This document shows, one piece after another, positions 18,947-28,128 of a stretch of 64,000 nucleotides of DNA (positions are counted from its first letter, which is position 1; each line of letters starts with the position of its first letter). The notes beneath the pieces are model-generated. The model was not told the origin of the DNA, did not search any database, and worked only from the letters and a program-made list of their open reading frames with translations. The stretch comes from CAWIMX01 sp963792785 (lineage in GTDB: Bacteria; Acidobacteriota; Vicinamibacteria; Vicinamibacterales; CAVVIG01), in the NCBI GenBank assembly GCA_963792785.1, contig CAWBXO010000004.1:186001-250000 (forward strand), written 5' to 3'. The position numbers and the translations under genes are program-made.

Positions 18947-18964
18947 GGCGCTATAGTGAGCGCC
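18947..18964 (+). promoter_or_regulatory. Small hairpin just before the cupin ribosome site
   Basis: GGCGCT-ATAGTG-AGCGCC, perfect 6-bp arms, followed at once by GGGAGGAG (18965-18972). It could affect translation initiation. Confidence 0.35.
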
Positions 18965-18977
18965 GGGAGGAGTCTCG

Positions 18978-19484
18978 ATGACCATCACGCGACGTGTCGC
19001 CCTCAGCTCGAGCCTCGCGGCCGCCGTCGGCCTGCTCGGCTTCTCCACCGTCGGTCTCGCGCAGCGGGGCCAGCCCCGCGCTGCCCTCGTCAACGCCGAC
19101 CAGAAGCGCATGCAGCCGGAAGACGCCCAGGGCTCCGTGCTCGTCTTCGGCGACCCGTCGAAGCCTGGCATGTACATCCAGCGCAACCGGTTCGGCCCGG
19201 GCCAGACCAGCCGCCCGCACTTCCACGACCAGGCTCGCTGGGTCACCGTCATCAAGGGCACCTGGTACACGGGTGAAGGCGACGTCTTTCAGCCCGACAC
19301 GATGGTGCCCATCCGCGAGGGCGGTCTCATGTACCACCCCGCGGGCTTCCACCACTACGACGGGGCGAAGCCGGGCGGCGACGAGGAAGTGATCGTCCAG
19401 ATCATGGGCATGGGTCCGGTCACGACGACCCAGACCGAGGTCGACGCGAACGGCCAGCCCGTCAGCCGCGGCGGGCGCCAGTAG
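18978..19484 (+). CDS. Secreted cupin-domain protein (paralogue of 3327-3812)
   Basis: A 168-residue protein with GGGAGGAG upstream. The N-terminus (MTITRRVALSSSLAAAVGLL) is a signal peptide with a Tat-like RR. The cupin barrel has metal-site histidines in SRPHFHDQARW and a second motif at YHPAGFHHYDG. It shares DPSKPGMY, HFHDQAR and VIKGTW with the cupin at 3327. Periplasmic; reaction unknown. An octamer array starts right after the TAG. Confidence 0.8.
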   Translation: MTITRRVALSSSLAAAVGLLGFSTVGLAQRGQPRAALVNADQKRMQPEDAQGSVLVFGDPSKPGMYIQRNRFGPGQTSRPHFHDQARWVTVIKGTWYTGEGDVFQPDTMVPIREGGLMYHPAGFHHYDGAKPGGDEEVIVQIMGMGPVTTTQTEVDANGQPVSRGGRQ

Positions 19485-19528
19485 GGTGCTGGGGTGCACC
19501 TAAGCACCTAAGCACCTAAGCACCTAAA
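19485..19528. repeat. Octamer array (GGTGCTGG, GGTGCACC, TAAGCACC x3, TAAACTCT)
   Basis: Begins at the base after the cupin stop. The GGTGC and GCACC units are complementary, so it can fold. The last unit provides TAAACT, 6 nt before the ATG of the next gene, so the array may also carry that gene's promoter. Confidence 0.8.
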
Positions 19529-19536
19529 CTCTATCC

Positions 19537-20766
19537 ATGTACTGGGGGCTCGTCGTCGCCGCGCTGGGCGGCGCCGCCATCGGCGTCGAACGCGAGCGCT
19601 CGGGCCACGCGTCGGGCGCGAAGGCGCACCTCGGGGGCTTCCGCACGTTCACGCTGCTCGGCGGCCTCGCGGGCATGGCGGGCTGGCTGGCCACGCTCGG
19701 CCTGGCCGCGCTCGCCGCCGTGCTCGTCGCCGCCGCCGCCGCGCTGGTCGTCGTCGGCTACGTGGCCGCGAGCCGCCGCGACATCGACGCCACCACCGAG
19801 GTGGCCGCGCTCGTCGCGATCGCGGCCGGCGTCCTCGCCGGCTCGGGCCGCCTCGCCCTCGCCAGCGGCATCGTCGCGATCACCGTGCTGCTCCTGGTCG
19901 AGAAGACGCGGCTGCACGCGGTGGTCCGCCGGCTCGACGACGAGGAAATGCGGGCGGCCGCGAGCTTCGGCGTGATGGCGGTCGTGATCCTGCCCCTCCT
20001 GCCCGAGGGCCCTTACGGGCCCCTCGGCGGCATCCGGCCCCAGCTGCTCTGGCTGCTGGTGCTGTTCTTCAGCGGCCTGAGCTTCGTCGGCTACATCGCG
20101 CGGCGGGCGATCGGCGCGCGGCGCGGCTATCCGCTCGCGGGCCTGCTCGGCGGCCTGATCTCGTCGACCAACGTCACGTTCACCTTCGCGCGGCTGAGCG
20201 GCCGGACGCCGGCGCTCGGCGGTCCGCTCGCGATCGGCGCCATCGGCGCCTGCGTGATGCTCTTCCCGCGCGTCCTGCTCACGGCGACGGTGCTCAACCC
20301 GGCGGTCGCCGCGGCCCTCTGGCCGTACCTGGTCGCGCCCTTCGTGATCGGGGCCGTGGCGCTGGTCCTCGGCATGCGCGGCGCGCACGCCGCGCCCGAG
20401 CCGCCGGCTCCCACCAACCCGCTGCAGCTCTGGCCGGCCCTGCAGATGGCGCTCGTCATCCAGGCCGTGCTCTACGGCGTGTTCATCATGCACGAGCGAT
20501 TCGGCGGCGCCGGCCTCGTGGCGTCGGGGGCCGTGCTCGGGCTGACCGATCTGGATGCGCTGACCGTCTCGATGACGCACCTGGCGGCCGAGGGCGCGGC
20601 CACCGGGATCGCGGCCCGCGCGATCGCCACCGGCGTCGTTTCCAACTCGGTCGTCAAGATCGGCATCGCGCTCGCGCTCGGCAGCCGATCGTTCAGGCGC
20701 CCCGCGGTCGCGATGATGGCGCTGATGCTGGCGGCGCTCCTCGTGATGTGGGTCGCGCTCGGATGA
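19537..20766 (+). CDS. MgtC/SapB and DUF4010 membrane protein
   Basis: A 409-residue polytopic inner-membrane protein with about 12 hydrophobic segments. The N-terminal third has the MgtC/SapB pattern GAAIGVERERSGH ... GGFRTFTLLGGLAG; the C-terminal two thirds are DUF4010 (SSTNVTFTFARLS, VVSNSVVKIGIALALG). The family is widespread and poorly understood; MgtC domains are linked to Mg limitation and virulence, but function here is unproven. No Shine-Dalgarno; a -10-like TAAACT is 6 nt before the ATG. Confidence 0.88.
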   Translation: MYWGLVVAALGGAAIGVERERSGHASGAKAHLGGFRTFTLLGGLAGMAGWLATLGLAALAAVLVAAAAALVVVGYVAASRRDIDATTEVAALVAIAAGVLAGSGRLALASGIVAITVLLLVEKTRLHAVVRRLDDEEMRAAASFGVMAVVILPLLPEGPYGPLGGIRPQLLWLLVLFFSGLSFVGYIARRAIGARRGYPLAGLLGGLISSTNVTFTFARLSGRTPALGGPLAIGAIGACVMLFPRVLLTATVLNPAVAAALWPYLVAPFVIGAVALVLGMRGAHAAPEPPAPTNPLQLWPALQMALVIQAVLYGVFIMHERFGGAGLVASGAVLGLTDLDALTVSMTHLAAEGAATGIAARAIATGVVSNSVVKIGIALALGSRSFRRPAVAMMALMLAALLVMWVALG

Positions 20767-20773
20767 CGCTCGC

Positions 20774-22414
20774 CTACGACGTGTAGACGCGCGCCTTGAA
20801 GGCCTGCACGAACCCGCGCAGGATCGGCGAGATGTCGCCGGGCTCGAGCGTGACGTCGAGGAGCGTGAAGCGCGTCTCGTCGAACGCCGCCGCGAGCGCC
20901 GCCCGGAGCTCGCCCGGCGTGCGCACCTCGAATCCCCGCCCGCCCCACAGGGCCGCCAGCTGCGCGAACGGCCAGTGGACGATCTCGTTGTACGTCGCGT
21001 CGGGAAAGAACGCCTGGAGCATCTCCCACCGGCTGTTGTCGAGGAGCAGGAGAATCGGGTTGCACTTGTACAGCCCGGCGCGCGAGATCTCGGGGCCCGT
21101 CATCTGGAACGCGCCGTCGCCGAGGAGCACCAGCGGCCGGCGCCCGCTCGCCGTCTGCAGGCCGATCGCCGCCGGCACCGCGAACCCCATCGTCGCGTAG
21201 TACGCGGGCGCGACGCACTCGTTGGCGCGGATGTCGACGGCCGCGAAGAGGCAGTCGCCGGTGTCGGTCACGACCGGCATCTCGGGGTGGGCCTCGACGA
21301 ACTCGTTGACGACGCGGATCACGTGGCGCATCCGCACGGGCTCGCCCTCGTCGAAGGACTCGAGAATCTCCGGTGAGATGTCGTCGCCGCTGGCCTGGAC
21401 GGGCGCGGTGCGGCGCGTCAGCGTCTCCGCGCGTCCGAGCGTCTCGACCAGCCGCGCGAGCGGCGCGTCCTCGTAGCGATGGTGGCCGATGAAGACATCG
21501 CGCGCCGTCGCGATCATCAGGTTCGCTCCGCTCAGGCAGTCGGCCGACACCCCGAGCGTGGTGTCGCTGATGCGTTCGCCGAGCAGCAGCAGGCAGTCGG
21601 ATCCCTCGACGGTGCGGCGGATCGTCTCCGGCGACACGACGCCGAGGTACGTCCCGATGAACTGGGGGTGCCGCGTCGGGAACACCCCGCGGCCGAGAAA
21701 GGACGATGTCACCGGCACGCCCAGGCGCTCGGCGAGCTTGATCACGTCCGCGCGCAGATCGAAGCGGTGCACTTCCACGCCGACGATGAGCACCGGGCGC
21801 TCGGCGGCGTTCAGCCGCTCGACAATTTCTCGCGCGGCCTCGGCCACGGCGCCCTCGTCGATGCGCAGCACGAGATCGTCGGGCGCGGCGGGCGCGGCGA
21901 TGTCGGTGAAGACCATGTCGCGCGGCACTTCCAGGTACACCGGCCGCCGCCGCTTCAGCGCCACGTCGATGGCGCGCAGGATCTGGCTCGCGGCCGTGGC
22001 GGGATCGTCGAGGATGGCCGCGAACTCGGTCACCTCGCGATACGCGTTGTATTGCGACTCGTACGACTTGACCTCGTGGTGCACCTGGACGCCCGACCGC
22101 TTCTCCTGCCGGCCCGGGCCGCCCGTGATCACGACGAGCGGCGACTCCTCCGCGTAGGCGCACGCGACGGGATTGATCATGTTCAGCCCGCCGGCGCCGT
22201 ACGTGACCAGGCACACGCCGAGACCGTTGGTGATGCGGGCGCAGCCATCGGCCGCGAATCCCACGGCCGGCTCGTGGCCCAGGCGCACCACCTCGAACCG
22301 CCCGTCGCGCTGCAACGCCTCGAACAGGTTGAGCGCGAAGTCGCCGGGGATGCCGTAGATGTGCCGCACGCCGTGGGTCCACAGCGTGTCGAAGAGGAAC
22401 TGCTGGAGGGTCAT
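20774..22414 (-). CDS. Thiamine-diphosphate 2-oxoacid decarboxylase (indolepyruvate/phenylpyruvate decarboxylase type)
   Basis: A 546-residue protein with the three-domain TPP layout. N-terminal PYR domain: YGIPGDFALNLFEAL, catalytic Glu in GHEPAVGFAADG. Middle domain: RLGVPVTSSFLGRGVF. C-terminal PP domain with the Mg/TPP motif GDGAFQMTG...N. HH (VQVHHEVKSY) supplies the paired histidines typical of pyruvate/indolepyruvate decarboxylases. It probably decarboxylates an aromatic or branched 2-oxoacid to the aldehyde. The start at 22414 is preceded by TACGAT at 6 nt and no ribosome site. Longer frames upstream shadow the methyltransferase gene. Confidence 0.88.
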   Translation of the reverse strand: MTLQQFLFDTLWTHGVRHIYGIPGDFALNLFEALQRDGRFEVVRLGHEPAVGFAADGCARITNGLGVCLVTYGAGGLNMINPVACAYAEESPLVVITGGPGRQEKRSGVQVHHEVKSYESQYNAYREVTEFAAILDDPATAASQILRAIDVALKRRRPVYLEVPRDMVFTDIAAPAAPDDLVLRIDEGAVAEAAREIVERLNAAERPVLIVGVEVHRFDLRADVIKLAERLGVPVTSSFLGRGVFPTRHPQFIGTYLGVVSPETIRRTVEGSDCLLLLGERISDTTLGVSADCLSGANLMIATARDVFIGHHRYEDAPLARLVETLGRAETLTRRTAPVQASGDDISPEILESFDEGEPVRMRHVIRVVNEFVEAHPEMPVVTDTGDCLFAAVDIRANECVAPAYYATMGFAVPAAIGLQTASGRRPLVLLGDGAFQMTGPEISRAGLYKCNPILLLLDNSRWEMLQAFFPDATYNEIVHWPFAQLAALWGGRGFEVRTPGELRAALAAAFDETRFTLLDVTLEPGDISPILRGFVQAFKARVYTS

Positions 22415-22420
22415 GCCCCA

Positions 22421-22426
22421 ATCGTA
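22421..22426 (-). promoter_or_regulatory. Candidate -10, leaderless TPP decarboxylase gene
   Basis: TACGAT on the minus strand, 6 nt before the ATG at 22414, in the 14-bp gap behind the methyltransferase gene. Confidence 0.35.
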
Positions 22427-22428
22427 CG

Positions 22429-23259
22429 CTACCGGCGGGCCACGACGAGCCGATACTGCATGGCCCCCCGACGGTAGAGCCGCTCGAGCATGAGGCCGCC
22501 GTGCAGCGCATCGAGGACGAGCCCGGCGCCGCCGGCGCCCGCCCAGCGGCGGACGCCGCGATTGGCGCGAACGAGCCGCTCGAGCGCGGCCTGCCCCCGC
22601 AGCACCACGCGAGGGGTCAGGTCCTCGTCGGCGATCACCGTGAGGCCGGCGGCCGCGAGCGCTGCCGTCAGGTCCGCGCGCCGCGCGATTGACGGGCAGC
22701 GCCAGCCGGCACGGAACACCGCCAGGTCGGGGTCGTCCTCGGGCAGATGCGGCGCCGGCATGTCGTCGACGATGGCGAAACGGCCGCTCGGCGCGAGCGC
22801 GCGCGCGAGCGTCCCAATCGTGCGCGCCGGATCCGGCGAGTGGGCGAGCGACTCGATCGCGACGATCAGGTCGACGCCGCCCGGCGCCAGATCCGCCACG
22901 CCGTCGTCGAAGCTGCGGACGTGGAAGCGGCAGGCGGTCGAGAGCCCGCAGCGGTCGGCCGCCGCGGCCGCGCGATCGCGCTGCACGTCGCTGAGCGTCA
23001 GGCCGTCGTACGCGCCGCCGAACTGGTCGTGGAGGAAGAAGCTCGTGCCGCCCAGGCCGCAGCCCGCGTCGATCACACGGGGCGACTCGGGGATCGGGCC
23101 GAGCGCGGCCACGAGCGCGACGTGCACGCCGTCGGTGCCGGGGCCGCCGGGGCGCGGCGCGAGGCGCCGGTGCACGGTGAGCGCGCCGCGGCCCGCGCGG
23201 GTCGCCCACCCGGCGACCCGCTGATACCGCGACAGCCAGTCGTAGTAGCGGGCCAGCAA
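22429..23259 (-). CDS. Class I SAM-dependent methyltransferase
   Basis: A 276-residue protein. Motif I is VIDAGCGLGGTS, followed by LTLSDVQRDRA (acidic residue for the ribose) and a post-I region VDLIVAIESLAHS. The fold resembles small-molecule methyltransferases of the gamma-tocopherol/sterol type (inference). The start is probably TTG at 23259, only 4 bp after the stop of the metallo-beta-lactamase-fold gene, so translation is likely coupled. Confidence 0.85.
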   Translation of the reverse strand: MLARYYDWLSRYQRVAGWATRAGRGALTVHRRLAPRPGGPGTDGVHVALVAALGPIPESPRVIDAGCGLGGTSFFLHDQFGGAYDGLTLSDVQRDRAAAAADRCGLSTACRFHVRSFDDGVADLAPGGVDLIVAIESLAHSPDPARTIGTLARALAPSGRFAIVDDMPAPHLPEDDPDLAVFRAGWRCPSIARRADLTAALAAAGLTVIADEDLTPRVVLRGQAALERLVRANRGVRRWAGAGGAGLVLDALHGGLMLERLYRRGAMQYRLVVARR

Positions 23260-23263
23260 GGCG

Positions 23264-24190
23264 TCAGTTCAGCTCGTCGTAGACGACCTGGGTGTTGCTG
23301 AGGGCGCGCCCGGCCTGCGGGTTCGCGTAGCCGGTGAACGACGCCGGGGTCTTCCACTCCGACGCGGCCTGCTGCACCGACTTGCCCGCCCGCTTCGCGG
23401 CGCGCGTCGCCTCGAGGAACGCGCGGTTGAACGCCGCGAACTGGCGCATGTCGGCGACCGTCATCAGCCCGCTGTGGCCGGTGATGATCGTGTCGACCTT
23501 GCCCTCGGCCATGTCGGCCGCCTTGGTCAGCGTGTCGGCGATCTCGACGCCGCTGCCGCCGTTGTTCGCGTCGAGGATCGGCAGGTCCTTCCCCGCGAAC
23601 GTGTCGCCGGCGTGGAGCACGCGGAGCGCGGGGAACAGCACGTACGCGTCGCCGTTGGTGTGCGCGCGGCCGAAGTAGAACAGGTCGATCTCATCGGCGC
23701 CGCGGCCGAGCGTGAGGCGGTCGGTGAACGTGCGCGTGGGCATCCCGCGGCCGTTGTTCTGCGTGAAGATGTTCGGCGGCGCCGGGGCGCCTGGCTGCGA
23801 GAGGCCGGTCACCGGACGCATCTGCTCCATGTTCGCCTTCGTGTTCGCCTGCACGACGATGTCGATCGTCGCCGGGAACTCCACGTTGCCGCTCACGTGG
23901 TCGGCGTGCGTGTGGGTGTTGATGATCATGGTCACGGGCTTGCTCGTGAGCCCCTTGATCGCATCGAGGATCGGCTGTCCCCACCCGGGGTTCTTCGTGT
24001 CCACGACGACGACGCCGTCGGCCCGCTCGAAGACGGCGGTGTTGCCGCCGCCGCCGGTGAGCATCCACAGGCGATCGCGGACCTTGGTGACCTGCACCGT
24101 GCGCGGGGCGTTTTGCTGCTGGTACGCCTCGACGGCGAGCGACAGGCCGCCGACGAGGACGAGCGCCGTGAGTGCCTGAAGCCTCTTCAT
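23264..24190 (-). CDS. Secreted MBL-fold metallohydrolase
   Basis: About 308 residues with a signal peptide. Zinc motif THTHADHVSG, then GRAHTNGD, HAGDTF and GHSGLM, giving the complete set of binuclear metallo-beta-lactamase-fold ligands. Two adjacent ATGs exist (24193, 24190); the second is better spaced from GGGAGG. Periplasmic hydrolase of unknown substrate; beta-lactamase activity should not be assumed. First gene of an apparent operon with the methyltransferase. Confidence 0.87.
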   Translation of the reverse strand: MKRLQALTALVLVGGLSLAVEAYQQQNAPRTVQVTKVRDRLWMLTGGGGNTAVFERADGVVVVDTKNPGWGQPILDAIKGLTSKPVTMIINTHTHADHVSGNVEFPATIDIVVQANTKANMEQMRPVTGLSQPGAPAPPNIFTQNNGRGMPTRTFTDRLTLGRGADEIDLFYFGRAHTNGDAYVLFPALRVLHAGDTFAGKDLPILDANNGGSGVEIADTLTKAADMAEGKVDTIITGHSGLMTVADMRQFAAFNRAFLEATRAAKRAGKSVQQAASEWKTPASFTGYANPQAGRALSNTQVVYDELN

Positions 24191-24254
24191 CATGCCTCCC
24201 GGAGTTGGCGCGAAACCCGCCTATTCTGCCATGGTTCGGGCCCGCCGGCCCGGA

Positions 24255-26550
24255 TCACCGCGACGCGTCGAGCACCGCCTGCACGTCGTGCCAGCGGTTC
24301 GGCGCCGCCTGACGGACCAGGTCCTCCAGCTGCCGGCTCCACGGCTGGTGCAGGGCCTCGGCGTTCTTGCGCGTTCGCTCGACGAGTTCGTCCGTGAACT
24401 GCTGGCGCCCCCACCCTTCGAGGCGCGACCACACCGACCACTGGCGGACGAAATTGCCGTAGTCGTCTGCGGCGGAGTCCGGATGCAGCAGGCCGGCGTC
24501 CTGGAGGCGATGCCCGGCCTCGAGCACACGCCGCATCGGCTCGAACCGCGCCTGCACCGCCGGCGGCGCGAGACGATACGCCATGCCAGCGGTCGGCGGC
24601 AGCCTGGCGAAGTCGAGACAGTACCCGTCGACGCTCGCGAGCCGAGGCGTGGGGGCGCGCTGAAGCCGCTGCTCCACTTCGCGGCGCGCGGCGTCAGCGA
24701 GCGGCTCGACGACGACGGCGCCGCCCTCGAGCTGAAACATGCGGCCGCTGTCGTTCACCACCTGCAGGTCGAACGCCTGCCCGGTGGACGCGCCAAGGCT
24801 CGTCAGGAAGATTTGTACCGGCGGCTCCGCGGGTGATCCGCCGGTCTGCGGCGCCGCCCGGGGCGCGGGGCGCGGCGTGACGCCGATTGCGGTGCCGGCA
24901 AACGCCGAGGCCCGCGGCCGATGCGCGATCAACCGGGCGAGCGCCGCGAGCGCGCGGCGCGGATCCAGCCACGGCGCCGTGCCGGGCGCCTCCAGGCGCC
25001 CGCCGGTCGGCACGGGGATGCCAGAATCCGCCCTTCACGCGCAGCTCGATGATCATCGTCTGGAACGCGCCGTTGGTCGCGCCGCCGATGTTGAACGCGA
25101 GCGGGTCCGCGAGCACGTTCAAACTGGGGAACGGCAGGCCCAGCATGTTGAGGGACTCGGCCACGCTGAGGCCGTTGCAGTACTTCGCGATGCACGCGGC
25201 CAGCTCCGCGATCTGCTTCTGAAGCTCCGCGGTGAGCGCGTCCACGGCGGCCTCGGCTTTGGCGGACGCCTCTTTCGCCTGCGCCTGATCGGCGAGGAGG
25301 CGATTGATCTCGGCGTTCGCGGCGTCGAGCTGCTGCCGCAGCTCCGCTTTCCGCGCGCTGGCGTCGCGGACGTGATCGTCGATCACGCGGCCATTGGCGT
25401 CGCGCGTCGTGACGCGCACCGTGCCGTCGCCCTGGTCGTACGCGTCGATGTGAATGCCGGTCGCCGGGTCGTAGCTCGACCCGCCCGTGCCCCCGCTGCG
25501 CTGCAGCTGGCGATTCAGGCTGTCGGCGCGCTTGCGCAGCTGGTCGAGCTGGTGGTTGACCTTGTCCAGCGCGTCGTCGGCGTTCGCCTTGTCCTGCATC
25601 ACCGTCTGCAGCTGCGCGCGCAGCTGGGCGATGGCCGCCGCGATCGGGCGGCACGGCTCGCAGGGCGGCGGTGGCGCGGCAACGGGCTTCGGCTGCGGCA
25701 TCGGGGCCGGAGACGGCGTCGGCGGCGTGGGCGGTTCCGGCTGCGTCCCCGCCAGTCCATCTGCCGCCGCGCCGGTGCCGCCGCCCGCATTCTGCGGCTC
25801 ATCGGCGGGCTGTCTCCGTACAATCCGCTGGGCGATGTGCGTCGCGTCCTGGTCCTTCCAGTAGTTGACGTCGAACTCGACGTACTTCTTGGTGTCCGAC
25901 GCGGCCGACCGGTAGTAGCCCTTGCTCTTCCAGTCGGCATACAGGCTCGTCAGGAACGAGATCTTCTCCCGGATGTGCCGGAGTTCGCGCTGATACGCCT
26001 CCGGCGTCATCGTCGCCGTCGGCGTGTAGTCCGGGCCGAACCGGTTGGCCTCGACCGTGAGCCACCGGTCCATCGCGTCCAGCGTCTGGCTCCAGGCGTC
26101 GTTCTCCCCCTTGTTCGATTCCTTGTCCGTGTAGAACGTCCACGTCCAATAGAGATAGTTCTGATGGTTCCGGTGGATGTTTTCGTGGTACAGCGTCTGG
26201 GCCAGCGTGACGATGGCCCGGTAGTCGTTGTCGTTCCCGGAGTCGAAGGTGCGGTCCGTGCCCCTGGCGTTGTTGTGCCCGAGCACGCCCGGCGCGATCT
26301 TGACGTCGTTCAGGTTCGTCGTCTCGCCGTAGCCGTCGACGTCCGGGTCCGAGTAGATTTCGCCGTCGTCGAGCGACTTCTGGATCTCGTCGGCGGCGGT
26401 GTCGTCGCCGTGATCGCGGAGGAACTGGATGCCGGTCTCGACGTTCTGATACGCGGGCGTGTCGGGCTCGACCTGCACTTTCTGCGCGAGCGCGGCAGCC
26501 GGCGCGAACAGCACCGCGAGGGCGACGAATGCGCGTAGGTGCGTGCGCAT
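24255..26550 (-). CDS. Secreted HExxH-motif protein with coiled coil, frameshifted
   Basis: The start at 26550 has AGGAAGGAG upstream and a signal peptide ending ALAQ. I do not recognise the family. Residues 100-140 contain AQTLYHENIHRNHQ, an HExxH zinc-metallopeptidase-like motif (HENIH) with further histidines. A Pro-rich linker (residues 265-290) and two coiled-coil stretches follow (QLRAQLQTVMQDKANADDAL; AELRQQLDAANAEINRLLAD). At 25014-25017 a run of four Cs breaks the frame; dropping one C joins GGFWHP to VPTGGRLEAPGTAPW, and the second frame runs 250 more residues to 24255. The downstream frame has no ribosome site, so I take it as one protein of about 760 residues. Confidence 0.65.
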
Positions 26551-26577
26551 GGTGCGGCGGCTCCTTCCTCTTACTTG

Positions 26578-27549
26578 TTACTTGCCGGATTCCTGTTCCT
26601 CCATCCGGGCGCCCTTGAGCATGCCTTCCATGCCGCGGTTGCCTTCGTGGCAGGCGTACTCGTAGATGCGGTCGCCCGTCGGCGTCATGTCGATTTCCGC
26701 CGTCCAGGCCTGCGTGAACGCCGTGGGATCATCGACCGTGTACTGGTAACGGAGCTGGTCGGGCGCGACGCGCGTGAAGGTCTCGACGAGCCGCATCTCC
26801 CGGTCGGAGCCGCGAACCGAAGTCTTGTCGGTGAAGTTCGTCGTCTCGACGACGAGGGTGTCGCCCTCCCAGCGGCCGATCGAGTCGCCCATCCAGCGGC
26901 GCATGCTCGAGGGCAGATGGGTCCGCGCGCCGATCGGGACGATCCGCGCCTCGTGCACCATCTCGTTCAGCAGCAGGACGTAGTCCGTCGCCTGCACGAT
27001 CTGGACGTTGTTGTTGTAGGCGCTCGGGTTCATGGGCGGTCCGATGTTGAAGCCGATGAGGCAGCGCTCCGCGTTCGAGCGGTTCTCCGGGCCGTCAGCG
27101 GGATGCGCCTGCCGGTCGGCGCGGCGCGCGGCCGCCGTCTCCGCCGCCGCGGCCGTGAGCGCGGGGACGCGGCCGTCGGACGGATCGACAATCAGCGATG
27201 TGCGGTTGGATCCGTGGGTGGACGTGCCGCGGTCGTACCAGAAGTCGTTGTACGCCAGGCCCACGTCGGCGGCGGTGCCAGGCGTCCGCACGTCGGCATC
27301 GGTGCGCGCCCGGACCTGGGCCTCGTAGGCTTCGAGTTCCTCTGGGCTGAGCGTGTCGCGGTTGGCGAACTGCCCGGGACGTTCGAGCGGCGTCAGGGTC
27401 GCGAAACTCCAGACGCCCTCGAGATCGGGATGCCCGTCGGCGAGCCGCGGCGGCCCGGACGGGGCCTGTGCAAGCAGCACCGCGGAGCAGGTCGCGGCCG
27501 CCACGGCCGCGGCGGCCGTCCGAATCACGGTCGAGCCAGGGGGCTTCAT
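26578..27549 (-). CDS. Secreted protein of the WEGDT family (paralogue of 7527-8624)
   Basis: A 323-residue protein with a signal peptide (ends LLAQAP). Blocks shared with the 7527 protein: HPDLEGVWSFATLTPLERP, NAERCLIGF, LLNEMVHEAR, MRRWMGDSIGRWEGDTL, TTNFTDKT, YEYACHEGN. Function unknown. The ATG is 7 nt after an extended -10 (TGTTAGACT) with no ribosome site, so the mRNA may be leaderless. Confidence 0.8.
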   Translation of the reverse strand: MKPPGSTVIRTAAAAVAAATCSAVLLAQAPSGPPRLADGHPDLEGVWSFATLTPLERPGQFANRDTLSPEELEAYEAQVRARTDADVRTPGTAADVGLAYNDFWYDRGTSTHGSNRTSLIVDPSDGRVPALTAAAAETAAARRADRQAHPADGPENRSNAERCLIGFNIGPPMNPSAYNNNVQIVQATDYVLLLNEMVHEARIVPIGARTHLPSSMRRWMGDSIGRWEGDTLVVETTNFTDKTSVRGSDREMRLVETFTRVAPDQLRYQYTVDDPTAFTQAWTAEIDMTPTGDRIYEYACHEGNRGMEGMLKGARMEEQESGK

Positions 27550-27556
27550 GCGCGCC

Positions 27557-27565
27557 AGTCTAACA
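27557..27565 (-). promoter_or_regulatory. Extended -10, leaderless WEGDT gene
   Basis: TGTTAGACT on the minus strand, 7 nt before the ATG at 27549. Confidence 0.5.
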
Positions 27566-27571
27566 CCCGGC

Positions 27572-28066
27572 CTAGCCTTGGTATCCGTTCGCTGACAGCT
27601 GCACGCGCGTGCCGTCGGGATCCGTCAAATAGAGCTGATCGCCGCCGCTCGTGCGGTTCGCCGGGTTGCGATCGACCCGGGCCGGGATGCCGCGCGCCTC
27701 GAGCCGCGACGCGATGGCATCCGGATCGAAGTCGTTCACGCCGATGCAGATATGGTTCACCGTGCCCGGGTTCGCCAGCTTGTACAGGCCGAGGAAGCTC
27801 GTGCCGAGGCCGAGGTTGATGCCGCCGTTGCCCGGGCGGCTGACGACCGAGAGGCCGAGCAGCGGGCCGTAGAACGCGGCCGCCTGCTCGACGTCCGTCA
27901 CGGCAAGGGACGCGTGGTTGAGCGTGGCGCCCTGCGCGACGCTCGACTGCGCCGACGCGGGCGCGGCCGCGCCAACCGCCAGCGCGGCGATCGCCCCGGC
28001 CAGCTCACGCCGCGTGAGGCGCCGCGATTCGTAGAGATCCAGCAACGTGTCGATCGACTCGCCCAC
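27572..28066 (-). CDS. Exported VOC-family protein
   Basis: A 164-residue protein with a GTG start and AGGAGG 4-5 nt upstream. The N-terminus RRLTRRELAGAIAALAVGAA is Tat-like. One VOC module: LNHASLAVTDVEQAAAFYG, VNHICIGVNDFD, DPDGTRVQLS, with His and terminal-strand metal positions. It is a single-module relative of the double-VOC protein at 8664. Substrate unknown. Confidence 0.8.
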   Translation of the reverse strand: MGESIDTLLDLYESRRLTRRELAGAIAALAVGAAAPASAQSSVAQGATLNHASLAVTDVEQAAAFYGPLLGLSVVSRPGNGGINLGLGTSFLGLYKLANPGTVNHICIGVNDFDPDAIASRLEARGIPARVDRNPANRTSGGDQLYLTDPDGTRVQLSANGYQG

Positions 28067-28079
28067 AATTCCTCCTGAC

Positions 28080-28128
28080 TGGCGACTAGCGACGTGCGCC
28101 TTGCGACTTGCGCCTTGCGACGTGCGAC
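28080..28128. repeat. Heptamer array, 7 units (TTGCGAC type)
   Basis: Consecutive 7-mers TGGCGAC, TAGCGAC, GTGCGCC, TTGCGAC, TTGCGCC, TTGCGAC, GTGCGAC. It ends at the stop codon of the STAS-like gene and fills the gap to the VOC gene. Confidence 0.85.

Noticed and set aside
23264..24190. Beta-lactamase
   Set aside because: Only the MBL fold and metal ligands are shown; the gene context gives no link to antibiotic resistance.
24255..25013. Separate gene starting at GTG 25013
   Set aside because: No ribosome site, and removing one C from the CCCC run joins it smoothly to the upstream secreted protein.
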